Part shown: in pieces, positions 24,131-31,808 of the stretch
Layout: each line of letters begins with the position of its first letter
Numbering within the stretch: the first letter of the stretch is position 1
From: Streptomyces goshikiensis
GTDB lineage: Bacteria > Actinomycetota > Actinomycetes > Streptomycetales > Streptomycetaceae
Length of the DNA stretch: 64,000 bases
Reading direction: 5' to 3'
NCBI RefSeq assembly: GCF_014650555.1
Contig: NZ_BMVE01000022.1
Location: forward strand, 22,677 to 86,676
Program-made: the position numbers and the translations under genes
Notes under the pieces: generated by a model
Seen by the model: only the letters and a program-made list of their open reading frames with translations
The model's database searches: none
What the model was told of the DNA's origin: nothing

Positions 24131-24468
24131 AGTTATCAACCTCCGAGCAGTCATGTGCCCGGGCACTCCACAGCCATGCGTTCGAAATTTATCTGTTTCT
24201 TATCGGCGCGGACGGGAAATAGCGTGGGCCCCGCTCGACGGAATCCCTGACGATCATTGCCGGAAGTCCCGGCGGAGAGGCGCACGTACCGGTGAGCCGC
24301 ATCCGCCGACCGGCCCTGGCCGGGGCGTGCCGCGGCCGGTTGCCGCTCCTGGCCTGCTAGGCAGGCAGGTGCCGCGGCCGGGTCTCCCGGCCCGGGCCCA
24401 GGGCCGGGGCGCCGGCCCTCCGCCCGTCCCCCACCGCACCCGCCCACCGCACCCAGGGAGATCCGCAC
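24131..24468. other. Intergenic region, no gene seen
   Basis: These 338 bases hold the divergent promoters of the hydrophobic peptide gene (A+T-richer part, about 24170-24220) and of the serine hydrolase gene. A very G+C-rich stretch with several overlapping hairpins lies at 24320-24430, for example CCTGCTAGGCAGG. No convincing reading frame occurs. Confidence 0.5.
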
Positions 24469-25653
24469 GTGCCCATCCGCACCCGCGGCCACCGCCTGCG
24501 CACCGCGCTGTCCGCCATCGCCCTCACCTCCGCCGTGCTCGGCTCGACGCTGCTCCAGCCCGCGCAGGCTGCCGACGGCGGCCCGCCGCGGCACGACCAG
24601 CGCCTGCAGCGCCAGCTCGACGGGCTCGTCGCCCAGGACGACGGCCCGCCCGGGGTGATCGCCCTGCTCACGAGGGGCGACCGTACGCAGGTGTACACCG
24701 CCGGCGTCGGCGACATCGCCACCGGCCGTCCGCCGCGCCCTGACGACCACATGCGGATCGCCAGCGTCGCCAAGGCGTTCAGCGGCGCCGTCGCCCTCCG
24801 GCTCGTCGACCAGGGCCGGCTGTCCCTCGACGACACCATCGCCGACCGGCTGCCCGGACAGCCGGCTGCCTGGGGCGCGGTGACGCTGCGCCAGCTCCTG
24901 GCGCACACCAGCGGCCTGCCCGACTACTCCGCCGACCCCGAGTTCGTGGCCGTCCTCACCGCCGACCCCCGCCACGTCTTCGACCCGCGCCGGCTCCTCG
25001 ACTTCGTCGCCGACGAGCCGCTGCGCTTCCGCCCCGGCTCCCTGTACGAGTACTCCAACTCCGACAACATCGCGATCGCGCTGATGGCGGAGGCCGCGAC
25101 CGGCCGCCCGTACGAGGACCTCCTCCGCGAGCTCGTGTACCGGCCGCTGGGCCTGCACCGCACCAGCCTCCCGCTGGGCTACCGGCTCCCGCGGCCCTTC
25201 CTGCACGGCTACGCGGTCGCCCCGCCGGCCGCGCCCGAGGATGTGAGCGAGGCCTTCGGCGCCTCCGGAGCCTGGGCCTCGGGCGGTATCGTCTCCACCC
25301 CCAGGGAGCTGGGCACCTTCATCCGCGCCTACGGCGGTCCCGCGCTGCTCTCGGACCGGACCCGCGAGGCGCAGCTCGAATTCCGCCCGGGCGACTCCTC
25401 CGAGCCCCCGGGACCCGGCACGAACGCCGCCGGGCTGGCCATCTTCCGGTACACCACCCGATGCGGCGTGCTCTACGGCCACACCGGGAACACCGCCGGC
25501 TACACCCAGCTCGCCGCCACCACGCCCGACGGCACCCGCTCCCTGACGTTCTCCATCAACACCCAGACCAGCGCGAGCAACAAGCCCGCCCTGCTCGCGC
25601 GACTGCGCACCGTCCAGGAGGAGTTCGCCTGCGCCCTCCTCAAGGACGAGTGA
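24469..25653 (+). CDS. Secreted serine hydrolase, class C beta-lactamase/DD-peptidase fold
   Basis: GTG 24469 follows AGGGAG. The 394-residue protein has a signal peptide (cleavage after PAQA) and the three active-site motifs of the family: SxxK as SVAK (about residue 100), YxN as YSN in YEYSNSD, and HTG in LYGHTGNT in place of KTG. Members include D-alanyl-D-alanine carboxypeptidases, esterases and class C-type lactamases. HTG at the third motif is common in peptidases and esterases of this fold. It probably acts on cell-wall peptides or on an exogenous substrate. Confidence 0.9.
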   Translation: MPIRTRGHRLRTALSAIALTSAVLGSTLLQPAQAADGGPPRHDQRLQRQLDGLVAQDDGPPGVIALLTRGDRTQVYTAGVGDIATGRPPRPDDHMRIASVAKAFSGAVALRLVDQGRLSLDDTIADRLPGQPAAWGAVTLRQLLAHTSGLPDYSADPEFVAVLTADPRHVFDPRRLLDFVADEPLRFRPGSLYEYSNSDNIAIALMAEAATGRPYEDLLRELVYRPLGLHRTSLPLGYRLPRPFLHGYAVAPPAAPEDVSEAFGASGAWASGGIVSTPRELGTFIRAYGGPALLSDRTREAQLEFRPGDSSEPPGPGTNAAGLAIFRYTTRCGVLYGHTGNTAGYTQLAATTPDGTRSLTFSINTQTSASNKPALLARLRTVQEEFACALLKDE

Positions 25654-25720
25654 GGCGGCCACCCACCGTTCGGCACGGGGAGCAACACCGCCACCGCCGA
25701 GGCGCAGGGCCGCGGGGTGC

Positions 25721-25960
25721 TCAGGAGCCCGTGCAGTGCTTGCTGCCCAGGGCCGCCTCGGCGCCCTTGTCGTAGCCGGACTGCCAGTTCGGGTCCGGGG
25801 CGAGGTTCTTCGGCGGGTTCTTCTCGCAGGTCGCCAGGGTGTCCTTCAGGCCCTGCTGGTAACCCGTCCGGTACTGCTCGTTCGCGGGCGGGGGGCTCGT
25901 CTGCGGGCTGGGCGGCGGGCTCTGCGGCGCCGCGGCCCTGGCGCAGCCCACGGCAGGATC
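25721..25960 (-). pseudogene. Probable truncated copy of the secreted RTGYQQ-domain protein
   Basis: The open frame encodes the last 50 or so residues of the paralog at 26292-26828 almost unchanged, preceded by a proline-rich segment (PQSPPPSPQTSPPP). Upstream the frame continues but is arginine-rich and shows no signal peptide, start site or homology to the first half of the paralog. The conserved changes (D/E, R/K) suggest the domain was under selection for some time. It could still be expressed from an undetected start, so pseudogene is a judgement. Confidence 0.5.
25730..25879 (-). repeat. Inverted copy of the 26667-26816 segment
   Basis: Read on the minus strand these 150 bases match 26667-26816 at about 95% (roughly eight differences counted by eye). 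The match starts at codons for EQ(Y/F)RTGYQQGL and ends at GSK(H/R)CT. The two copies face away from each other with about 790 bases between. Confidence 0.85.
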
Positions 25961-26291
25961 CTGCGCGGACTCCGCCGTGTAGACGTGGTCGGGCAGGGAG
26001 GCGCGGGTGAACGAGCCGTTGGGCGCGGGTATGCCGCGCCGGCTCCCCCGTCGCCGCGTCCGCGCGATCTCCCTCCCACGATCGCGCCGCTCGCCCCCGG
26101 TGTCGAGCGGCGCCATACTGCGGTCGACAGGGTCGCGGGGCGGCAGGACGATGGAAGGTACGCGGGGAACTGCCGTGTCCGCCGTTCGGGGCCGGAACCG
26201 CGTGTACCCCTTGGCCACGCGAAGGGGGCGCCCTCCTCGCGTACGTTTCCCCGCGCTCCCGACCCGGACCGATCGCGGAAGGAACGAAGAC

Positions 26292-26828
26292 ATGCGCAGC
26301 TACCGACTCAGGTGCCTGGTGGCGACTCCTCCCCTGGTCATCTCCTCGCTCGCCATCGGGCCGGCCGCCTTCGCGCGTTCAGCCCCGGACGCCGTGCCGG
26401 CGGCGTCCTGCCAGGTCGTCGCGAACAAGTCGGCGCCCGGCACGGTCGTGTTCGACTTCCAGGGCTTCAACGGACCGTTCGTCCTCACGAACAAGGACGC
26501 CGGAACGTCCACGACCCTGACCGGCTTCGGAACTGACCTCCACTACTCCGGCGGTGAGAAGCCCGGCATCTACACGGCGACTCCGGCCGGCGGCCCCTCC
26601 GTCACCTGCACCGGGAACGGTGCGGCGGCGGAGGCCGAGGGGGAAGGCGACCAGGCCAAGGCGCAGGAGCAGTTCCGGACGGGTTACCAGCAGGGCCTGA
26701 GGGACACCCTGGCGACCTGTGAGAAGAACCCGCCGAAGAACCTCGCCCCGGACCCGAACTGGCAGTCCGGCTACGACAAGGGCGCTGCGACGGCCCTGGG
26801 CAGCAAGCGCTGCACCGACAACGGCTGA
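26292..26828 (+). CDS. Secreted protein with duplicated C-terminal RTGYQQ domain
   Basis: ATG 26292 follows GGAAGGAACGAAG. The 178-residue product has a signal peptide (cleavage near AFA, residue 28), a beta-rich middle with two cysteines and an acidic linker. A 55-residue C-terminal unit (about 122-176) contains two similar motifs, FRTGYQQGLRD and WQSGYDKGAAT. That unit is also present inverted at 25730-25879. I do not recognise a family. The repeated YxxG pattern suggests short helical surface repeats. Confidence 0.75.
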   Translation: MRSYRLRCLVATPPLVISSLAIGPAAFARSAPDAVPAASCQVVANKSAPGTVVFDFQGFNGPFVLTNKDAGTSTTLTGFGTDLHYSGGEKPGIYTATPAGGPSVTCTGNGAAAEAEGEGDQAKAQEQFRTGYQQGLRDTLATCEKNPPKNLAPDPNWQSGYDKGAATALGSKRCTDNG

Positions 26829-26886
26829 ACGGCTCCCGCCCAGCGGTTTCCCCGGCGCTCCGGACATCCCCGTCCGGCGGGACCGG

Positions 26887-27870
26887 TCAGGGCAGCGGGA
26901 CGGCCCGGGCAGTGATCCAGAGTTCGTACCACTCCTCGTGCGTGAGGTCGGGCTCGCGCACGGCCGCGTCCCGGCAGGCGCGGATGCGGTCCGGGCGGGC
27001 GCTGCCGATGACCGGGGCGATGCCCGCGGGATGACGGGCCAGCCACCACAGCAGGATCGTTTCGGGGGTCGTGTCCTTCTTGCGGGCGAGGTCGGCCAGG
27101 AGTTCCGCGGTGGCGTGCTCGGCGGCCGTGCTCTGACGGCCGGTGAAGCGCCCCTGCGCCAGAGCGCCCCAGGCCTGGAGGCGGATGCCGTGGTCGCGGC
27201 AGTGTTCCAGCGTGCCGAAGGGGAAGCCGTTGGAGGCGTACGCGGGGGTGTTGAGCAGGACACCGGCCTCGACCCAGTCGCGGCTGTGCAGGCTCATCTC
27301 CAGCTGGTTGGCGACGAGCGGTACGTCGAGCCGCGCCTGGAGGGCCGTGATCTGCGGGGCGCCCATGTTGGACACCCCGAAGGAGCGGACGAGGCCCTGC
27401 CGGTGGAGGGACATCAGCGCCCCCGCGGTCTCGTCCGGGTCCGCGAGCGGGTCGGGGCGGTGCAGCAGCAGTACGTCGATCACGTCCGTGCGCAGCCGCG
27501 TCAGGCTCTCCTCGACGCGCCGGACGATGCTCGGGCCGCGCAAGTCGTACCGGCCGGGGCCGTCCTCCCCGCCGAGGCGGATGCCGCACTTGGTCTGCAG
27601 GGTGATCCGCTCGCGCAGGCCGGGTGTGCGCGCGAGCACTTCGCCGAACACGGCCTCGGCCTTGCCGTGGCGGTAGATGTCGGCGTGGTCGAAGGTGGTG
27701 ATGCCGCTGTCGAGGGCCGCTTCGACGGCGGCCTCGGCCACGTCGATGTCATCCGGTCCGTACGGGTCCGGTTCCCAGCTCCCGCCGAGGCCCATGCAGC
27801 CGTACAGCACCCGGTCGCCCGCGGCGTCCCCGCGCGCGCTGTCGTCTGTGTTCTTCAGGTTGTCCGCCAC
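26887..27870 (-). CDS. Aldo/keto reductase
   Basis: GTG 27870, 327 residues. The complete catalytic tetrad is visible: D61 and Y66 (FDHADIY), K94 (LQTKCG) and H137 (LLLHRPD). Phosphate-binding residues lie near the C-terminus (IGSARPDRIRAC). The family uses NADPH to reduce carbonyls. It resembles the YdhF-type oxidoreductase branch. The gene stands alone and no substrate is implied by its neighbours. Confidence 0.93.
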   Translation of the reverse strand: MADNLKNTDDSARGDAAGDRVLYGCMGLGGSWEPDPYGPDDIDVAEAAVEAALDSGITTFDHADIYRHGKAEAVFGEVLARTPGLRERITLQTKCGIRLGGEDGPGRYDLRGPSIVRRVEESLTRLRTDVIDVLLLHRPDPLADPDETAGALMSLHRQGLVRSFGVSNMGAPQITALQARLDVPLVANQLEMSLHSRDWVEAGVLLNTPAYASNGFPFGTLEHCRDHGIRLQAWGALAQGRFTGRQSTAAEHATAELLADLARKKDTTPETILLWWLARHPAGIAPVIGSARPDRIRACRDAAVREPDLTHEEWYELWITARAVPLP

Positions 27871-27964
27871 GCGCCCACCCTATGGGGCGTCCTGCCGTGA
27901 GCCCAGGGCCGGTATCCGGTGTGGGGTGTGGGGCCGGGGCGGACCCGGCTCGCGGGTGACGCGC

Positions 27965-28387
27965 CTAGTGCCTCGCCCGGGAGAGGCGGACGCCGGTCCA
28001 GTCCCCGGCGATGCTGATGGCCTTGGTCCGGGACAGCCCGGCCGTCGCCACCGCCTCGCCGATGTCGCCCGCTTCCACGAACCCCGCGCGTCCGGGCTTC
28101 GGGGTGCACAGCCAGAGCTCGCCGTCCGCTTCCAGGTAGGTGAGGGAGTCCACCAGGGCGTCCGTGAGATCGCCGTCGTCAAGGCGGAACCAGAGCAGGA
28201 CCGCGTCGGCGACGTCGTCGAGCTCCTCCCCCTCCAGCGGCTTCCCGGTCAGCGAGGCGATCCCCTCGCGGAGTTCCTCGTCCACGTCACCGCCGTGGCC
28301 GATCTCCTGGACTACCTGCCCCGACACGAAGCCCATCCGCGCCGCCGCGCTCGCGCGCTCTTCCGCCTGATCCACAGCCGCCGACAC
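27965..28387 (-). CDS. DUF3052 family protein
   Basis: GTG 28387, 140 residues. The sequence VQEIGHGGDVDEELREG, followed by DDVADAVLLWFR, an LWLCTPKPGR strand and a DWTGVRL ending, is characteristic of actinobacterial DUF3052 proteins. These are small cytoplasmic proteins with a Rossmann-like core and no known activity. It is 94 bases upstream of the aldo/keto reductase on the same strand. Confidence 0.88.
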   Translation of the reverse strand: MSAAVDQAEERASAAARMGFVSGQVVQEIGHGGDVDEELREGIASLTGKPLEGEELDDVADAVLLWFRLDDGDLTDALVDSLTYLEADGELWLCTPKPGRAGFVEAGDIGEAVATAGLSRTKAISIAGDWTGVRLSRARH

Positions 28388-28486
28388 CGGGCCTCTCGAT
28401 CGCCAGGGCGCGCCCCACGGCGCACGTCACCCCGGTAGCCAATCAGAGAAAGGGGGTGATGGCGGGCATGTGACGCCAAGCCGGAC

Positions 28487-28497
28487 ATCGAGTCGAT
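28487..28497. promoter_or_regulatory. Upstream ATCGA-G-TCGAT palindrome
   Basis: An 11-base palindrome about 50 bases upstream of the paired palindromes at 28541-28578 and sharing their ATCGA/TCGAT half-sites. It may be a weak auxiliary site for the same regulator. Confidence 0.35.
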
Positions 28498-28540
28498 GGC
28501 TGCGGCCGCCGCTCGCCCACCCCTCCGCCCCTTGCCTCAC

Positions 28541-28578
28541 CTATCGAGATTCGATAGATTCCCATCGTAAGTCGATGG
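28541..28578. promoter_or_regulatory. Two helically phased palindromic operators
   Basis: CTATCGA-GAT-TCGATAG (28541-28557) is a perfect palindrome with 7-base arms. CCATCG-TAAGT-CGATGG (28562-28578) is a second, related one. Their centres are 21 bases apart, two DNA turns, placing regulator dimers on the same face. They end 12 bases before the DUF2975 start, ideal for repression. The XRE-type protein encoded downstream is the obvious candidate, but this is untested. Confidence 0.6.
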
Positions 28579-28590
28579 AGGGATGGGGTT

Positions 28591-29076
28591 ATGGGAAAGC
28601 TGGCAGTGGCCGCGTTGCGCGCCGTGCTCGCGGTGGTGCTCACCGGCACCGTGTTCGTACAGGCATCGATGGTGTGGGTGTTGTTCACCGACCCGGAGGA
28701 CGAGACGCTTCCGCTGACCCCGCTGCGCGTGATCACGATCCTGGGCATGCTGGCGGCCCAGGCCGCCCTGGTCTGCGTGTGGCGGCTGGTGACGATGGTG
28801 CGGCGCGGCACCGTGTTCTCCCACGCCGCCTTCCGGTACGTGGACGTCGTGATCGGCGCGATCGTGGCCGCCTCCCTCCTGTGGTTCGCGGTCACGATCG
28901 TCAACGCGCCGGGCCAGCGGGAGGACCCGGGCGTCACCGTCATCATGGGCGGGATCGGCCTGGCCATCCTGGGGGTCGCGCTCATCGTGCTCGTACTGCG
29001 GATGCTGCTCGCCCAGGCCGTCGCGCGTGACGTCGAAGCCACGCAGATGCAGGCCGAGCTGGACGAGGTCATCTGA
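28591..29076 (+). CDS. DUF2975 membrane protein
   Basis: A 161-residue protein with four predicted membrane helices, starting at ATG 28591 after GGAGGGATGGGG. DUF2975 proteins are commonly encoded with a small XRE-type repressor, as here: the TGA overlaps the ATG of the next gene (TGATG). Function is unknown. The pair resembles YoaS/YozG-type modules in Bacillus. The paired palindromes just upstream suggest tight repression. Confidence 0.85.
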   Translation: MGKLAVAALRAVLAVVLTGTVFVQASMVWVLFTDPEDETLPLTPLRVITILGMLAAQAALVCVWRLVTMVRRGTVFSHAAFRYVDVVIGAIVAASLLWFAVTIVNAPGQREDPGVTVIMGGIGLAILGVALIVLVLRMLLAQAVARDVEATQMQAELDEVI

Positions 29077-29297
29077 TGCCGATCGCCGTCGACATCGACG
29101 TGATGCTGGCCAGGCGGAAGATGTCCGTGGGCGAGCTCGCGGACCGCGTGGGGATCACGCCCGCCAACCTGGCGGTACTCAAGAACGGCCGCGCCAAGGC
29201 GGTGCGCTTCGCGACGCTCGCCGCGCTGTGCGACGTACTCGAATGCCAGCCGGGCGACCTGCTGCGCTGGGAGGCCGAGGACGCGGAGGACGACTGA
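29076..29297 (+). CDS. Small XRE/Cro-type regulator (YozG-like)
   Basis: A 73-residue single-domain helix-turn-helix protein (MLARRKMSVGELADRVGITP, residues 9-28, then LAVLKNGRAKAVRF and a tail LECQPGDLLRWE). It is translationally coupled to the DUF2975 gene. It has no effector domain, so it likely senses through its membrane partner or acts as a simple autorepressor at 28541-28578. Confidence 0.9.
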   Translation: MPIAVDIDVMLARRKMSVGELADRVGITPANLAVLKNGRAKAVRFATLAALCDVLECQPGDLLRWEAEDAEDD

Positions 29298-29354
29298 CAC
29301 CCCGGGCCGGACCGCCACCGGATGCGCCGCGCGGCGGCCGGACCGGACATCCGC

Positions 29355-29388
29355 ATGCCGGCCACGCCTTCGCGGGCGTGGCCGGCAT
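29355..29388. terminator. Bidirectional 14-bp hairpin
   Basis: ATGCCGGCCACGCC (29355-29368) pairs perfectly with 29375-29388 around TTCGCG. It separates the convergent XRE and monooxygenase genes. Confidence 0.8.
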
Positions 29389-29420
29389 CGGCTTTCAACG
29401 CGTACCGGCCGGGCGTGCGG

Positions 29421-30575
29421 TCAGTGGTGGGCGGTCATGTGCGTGAGGATCTGTTCGGCGCTGTCGGGGGCGAAGGCACTGTCGAGGGCATCGGCCGCGC
29501 CCTCGGCCGCCTCGATGGAGCGGGGCAGGAGGAGCTTCTCGTAGGCGGTGACGGCGTCGTCGAGGGCCGCGTGGTCGACGAGGGCGCGGGCGAGGTCCGC
29601 GCCGTCCCGCATGGCGAGGTTGGCGCCCATGCCGGAGAACGGGGACATCAGGTGAGCGGCGTCGCCCAGCAGGGTGACGCCGTCGGTGCGGTCCCAGGTG
29701 TGGGGGACGGGAAGGGCGAACAGGGGGCGGTTGACGTAACCGGTGTCCGTGTCGGTGATGAAGCCCCGCAGGGCCGGGCTCCAGTCGGCGAAGCGTTCCA
29801 GTAGGGCGTCGCGGACGGCGCGGGGGTCGGCCAGGTCGACGCCGGCCCGCCGGTGCCAGTCCTCGGGCGTGCGCATGCCGACGTAGATGCGGATGTGGCC
29901 ACCGCTGTTGCGCTGGGCGACGATGCCGAGGTTGTCGTCGAGAGCCATCATCGTGCCGGCGCCGGTGAGGGCGGCCAGCGCCGGGTGGCGGGTGTCGGCG
30001 TCGTTCAGGCCGGTTTCCACGAAGGTGACTCCCGTATAGACGGGCACGGCATCGGACACCAACGGGCGCACTCGCGACCAGGCGCCGTCCGCCCCGATGA
30101 CCAAGTCGGCTTCGGTGGTGTGGGCGTGGGCGAAGTGCAGGCGGTGGCGGCCGTCGCCGAGCGGTTCGACGTGGTCCAGCCTGTGGCCCCACCGGACGGT
30201 GCCGGGCGCGAGGGAGCCGAGGAGGAGATCGCGCAACTGCCCGCGGTCGATCTCGGGATTCCCCTGGCCGCCTTGGGGCGGAGCCGCGTCGAACGTCATC
30301 CGCCCGTCGCGCCCGGCCAGACGCCACTGTTCGCCCTCGGGACGGGCCAGGACTGCGAAGTCGTCCCACAAGCCGGCGGCGCACAGGGCGTGCCGGCCGG
30401 TGTCGGGGTGCATGTCGAGGGAGCCGCCCTGGTCACGGGCCGTCGCGGAGGCGTCGAGGTCGTAGACGGTGACGTCGATGCCGTGGCGCTGGAGTATGCG
30501 GGCGCAGATCAGACCTCCGGGGCCGGCGCCGACCACGGCGATACGGGCGGGCGTGCGGGTGGGATTACGGGTCAC
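29421..30575 (-). CDS. FAD-dependent aromatic monooxygenase (TetX/UbiH-like)
   Basis: GTG 30575 follows AGGAG, giving 384 residues. It has the dinucleotide motif VVGAGPGGLICAR (about residues 12-24), the DG motif LVIGADGAWSRVR and the GD motif LLGDAAHLMSPFSGMGAN. These define the class A flavoprotein hydroxylase family, which hydroxylates aromatic or polyketide substrates with NAD(P)H and O2. TetX-type tetracycline inactivation is one possible activity but cannot be told from sequence. A divergent TetR gene 118 bases away probably represses it. Confidence 0.88.
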   Translation of the reverse strand: MTRNPTRTPARIAVVGAGPGGLICARILQRHGIDVTVYDLDASATARDQGGSLDMHPDTGRHALCAAGLWDDFAVLARPEGEQWRLAGRDGRMTFDAAPPQGGQGNPEIDRGQLRDLLLGSLAPGTVRWGHRLDHVEPLGDGRHRLHFAHAHTTEADLVIGADGAWSRVRPLVSDAVPVYTGVTFVETGLNDADTRHPALAALTGAGTMMALDDNLGIVAQRNSGGHIRIYVGMRTPEDWHRRAGVDLADPRAVRDALLERFADWSPALRGFITDTDTGYVNRPLFALPVPHTWDRTDGVTLLGDAAHLMSPFSGMGANLAMRDGADLARALVDHAALDDAVTAYEKLLLPRSIEAAEGAADALDSAFAPDSAEQILTHMTAHH

Positions 30576-30681
30576 GGGCGTTCTCCTTGTTGGGCCGGTC
30601 AGATCGACGGCGGTGGTTCCACAAAAGCACAACGACCCAATAAGTTCAACGATACAAGTTTTTTCATCAGGCAAGATCGAG

Positions 30682-30687
30682 TACGAT
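30682..30687 (+). promoter_or_regulatory. -10 box of a leaderless tetR promoter
   Basis: TACGAT ends six bases before the ATG at 30694 and no ribosome binding site is seen. The preceding 60 bases are notably A+T-rich (AAGTTCAACGATACAAG and a run of six T), likely containing the shared operator. Confidence 0.45.
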
Positions 30688-30693
30688 GCAAGA

Positions 30694-31299
30694 ATGACGA
30701 CCACCATGGGACGGCGCGAACGCAAGAAGGCCGCCACCCGCAAAGCGCTCGCCGACGCCGCCCTGCGCCTCTTCATCGAGCACGGCTACGACGCCGTGAC
30801 CCTGCACGACGTCGCCGAGGCGGCCGACGTGTCGACCACCACGCTCCTCAAGTACTTCCCGAGCAAAGAGGCCCTCGTCTTCGACGAAGAGGCAGACCAA
30901 GAGGCCGCACTCGTCTCCGCCGTCCGCGACCGCACCCCCGGCACGACCATCCCCCAGGCCCTGCGCGCGCACGTCAAACGCGTCCGCATCCGCCCCGCCG
31001 ATCCCGACGCCCACTCCGAAACCGACACCGGCTACGGCGACTTCTTCGATCTGGTGGCCGGCACCCCCGCCCTCAGCGACTACGGCCACCGCATGTGGAT
31101 GCGCCGCCAGGACGCCCTCGCCCGCGCCATCGCGGAAGACACCGGCGCCCCGTCCGATGACCTGCGCAGCGCCGCGCTGGCCCGCTTCGCGCTGGAGGCC
31201 TCCGCCTTCGCGCGCGCCGCCGCCGATGCCGAGCAAGCCCTCGACGCCGCTTTCGATCTCCTTGAGAACGGATGGAGCGCCACGGGATCTCGTGCCTAG
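30694..31299 (+). CDS. TetR family transcriptional regulator
   Basis: 201 residues from ATG 30694. The N-terminal helix-turn-helix (about 10-55) includes LFIEHGYDAVTLHDVAEAAD and TLLKYFPSKEAL, and a helical effector domain follows. It is divergent from the flavin monooxygenase gene, the usual arrangement for a repressor whose ligand is the enzyme's substrate. A longer frame starting at 30469 runs through the monooxygenase gene and is rejected. Confidence 0.92.
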   Translation: MTTTMGRRERKKAATRKALADAALRLFIEHGYDAVTLHDVAEAADVSTTTLLKYFPSKEALVFDEEADQEAALVSAVRDRTPGTTIPQALRAHVKRVRIRPADPDAHSETDTGYGDFFDLVAGTPALSDYGHRMWMRRQDALARAIAEDTGAPSDDLRSAALARFALEASAFARAAADAEQALDAAFDLLENGWSATGSRA

Positions 31300-31308
31300 G
31301 GCGTGGGG

Positions 31309-31740
31309 ATGTCGCTGAGCCACATAGCCCTCTCCTCCGGTCGTTCGATCGAGCTCTCCGAGCTACGGATGTCCTCGACCTACGGCGGGATGCTGGAGGG
31401 CTACCCGTGCAAGCGCATCAACGACTGGAAGGTCAGCGGTCTTCTGCACCGGGCCGAACGCGCCTTCCCCTCCCTGCCCGTCCATCTCGTTTCCCCCGCA
31501 CGCGAGTACCCGGATCAGAGCGGGGGCGCGTTCGGGCCCGTCGAGGTGCTGCCGTCCGTGGCCTGCGTCGGTGCCTTCAGCTCGACAGCGGTCGATCCCG
31601 GCCTCGACCCGGTCCTGCACCACTCCGTCCTCGTCATCGCCTGGTTCCAGCCCCTCCCGGACGTCCCGTCAGGCGAGAACGCCGATCCTGCGCTCCGCGG
31701 CATCCCCTGGGAGGAACTGGCCCGGGACCATGAGTTCTAG
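31309..31740 (+). CDS. Conserved hypothetical protein
   Basis: 143 residues from ATG 31309 (a GTG six bases earlier is an alternative). It starts MSLSHIALSSGRSIELSELR and contains STYGGMLEGYPC, LLHRAERAFPS, HLVSPAREYP and a C-terminal LRGIPWEELARDHEF. It is soluble, with no motif I can assign. I believe similar proteins occur in other Streptomyces, always as unknowns. It follows the tetR gene by nine bases and may be cotranscribed. Confidence 0.7.
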   Translation: MSLSHIALSSGRSIELSELRMSSTYGGMLEGYPCKRINDWKVSGLLHRAERAFPSLPVHLVSPAREYPDQSGGAFGPVEVLPSVACVGAFSSTAVDPGLDPVLHHSVLVIAWFQPLPDVPSGENADPALRGIPWEELARDHEF

Positions 31741-31808
31741 CCACGCCTGCGACGCATGACCAGGGGATACGGGCGCATCATCGGGCCGTGACGGGCAACA
31801 AGGGCTCC

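Noticed and set aside
29421..30575. Tetracycline-inactivating TetX
   Set aside because: Only general class A flavin monooxygenase motifs are visible. The family has many substrates, so a resistance claim is not supported.
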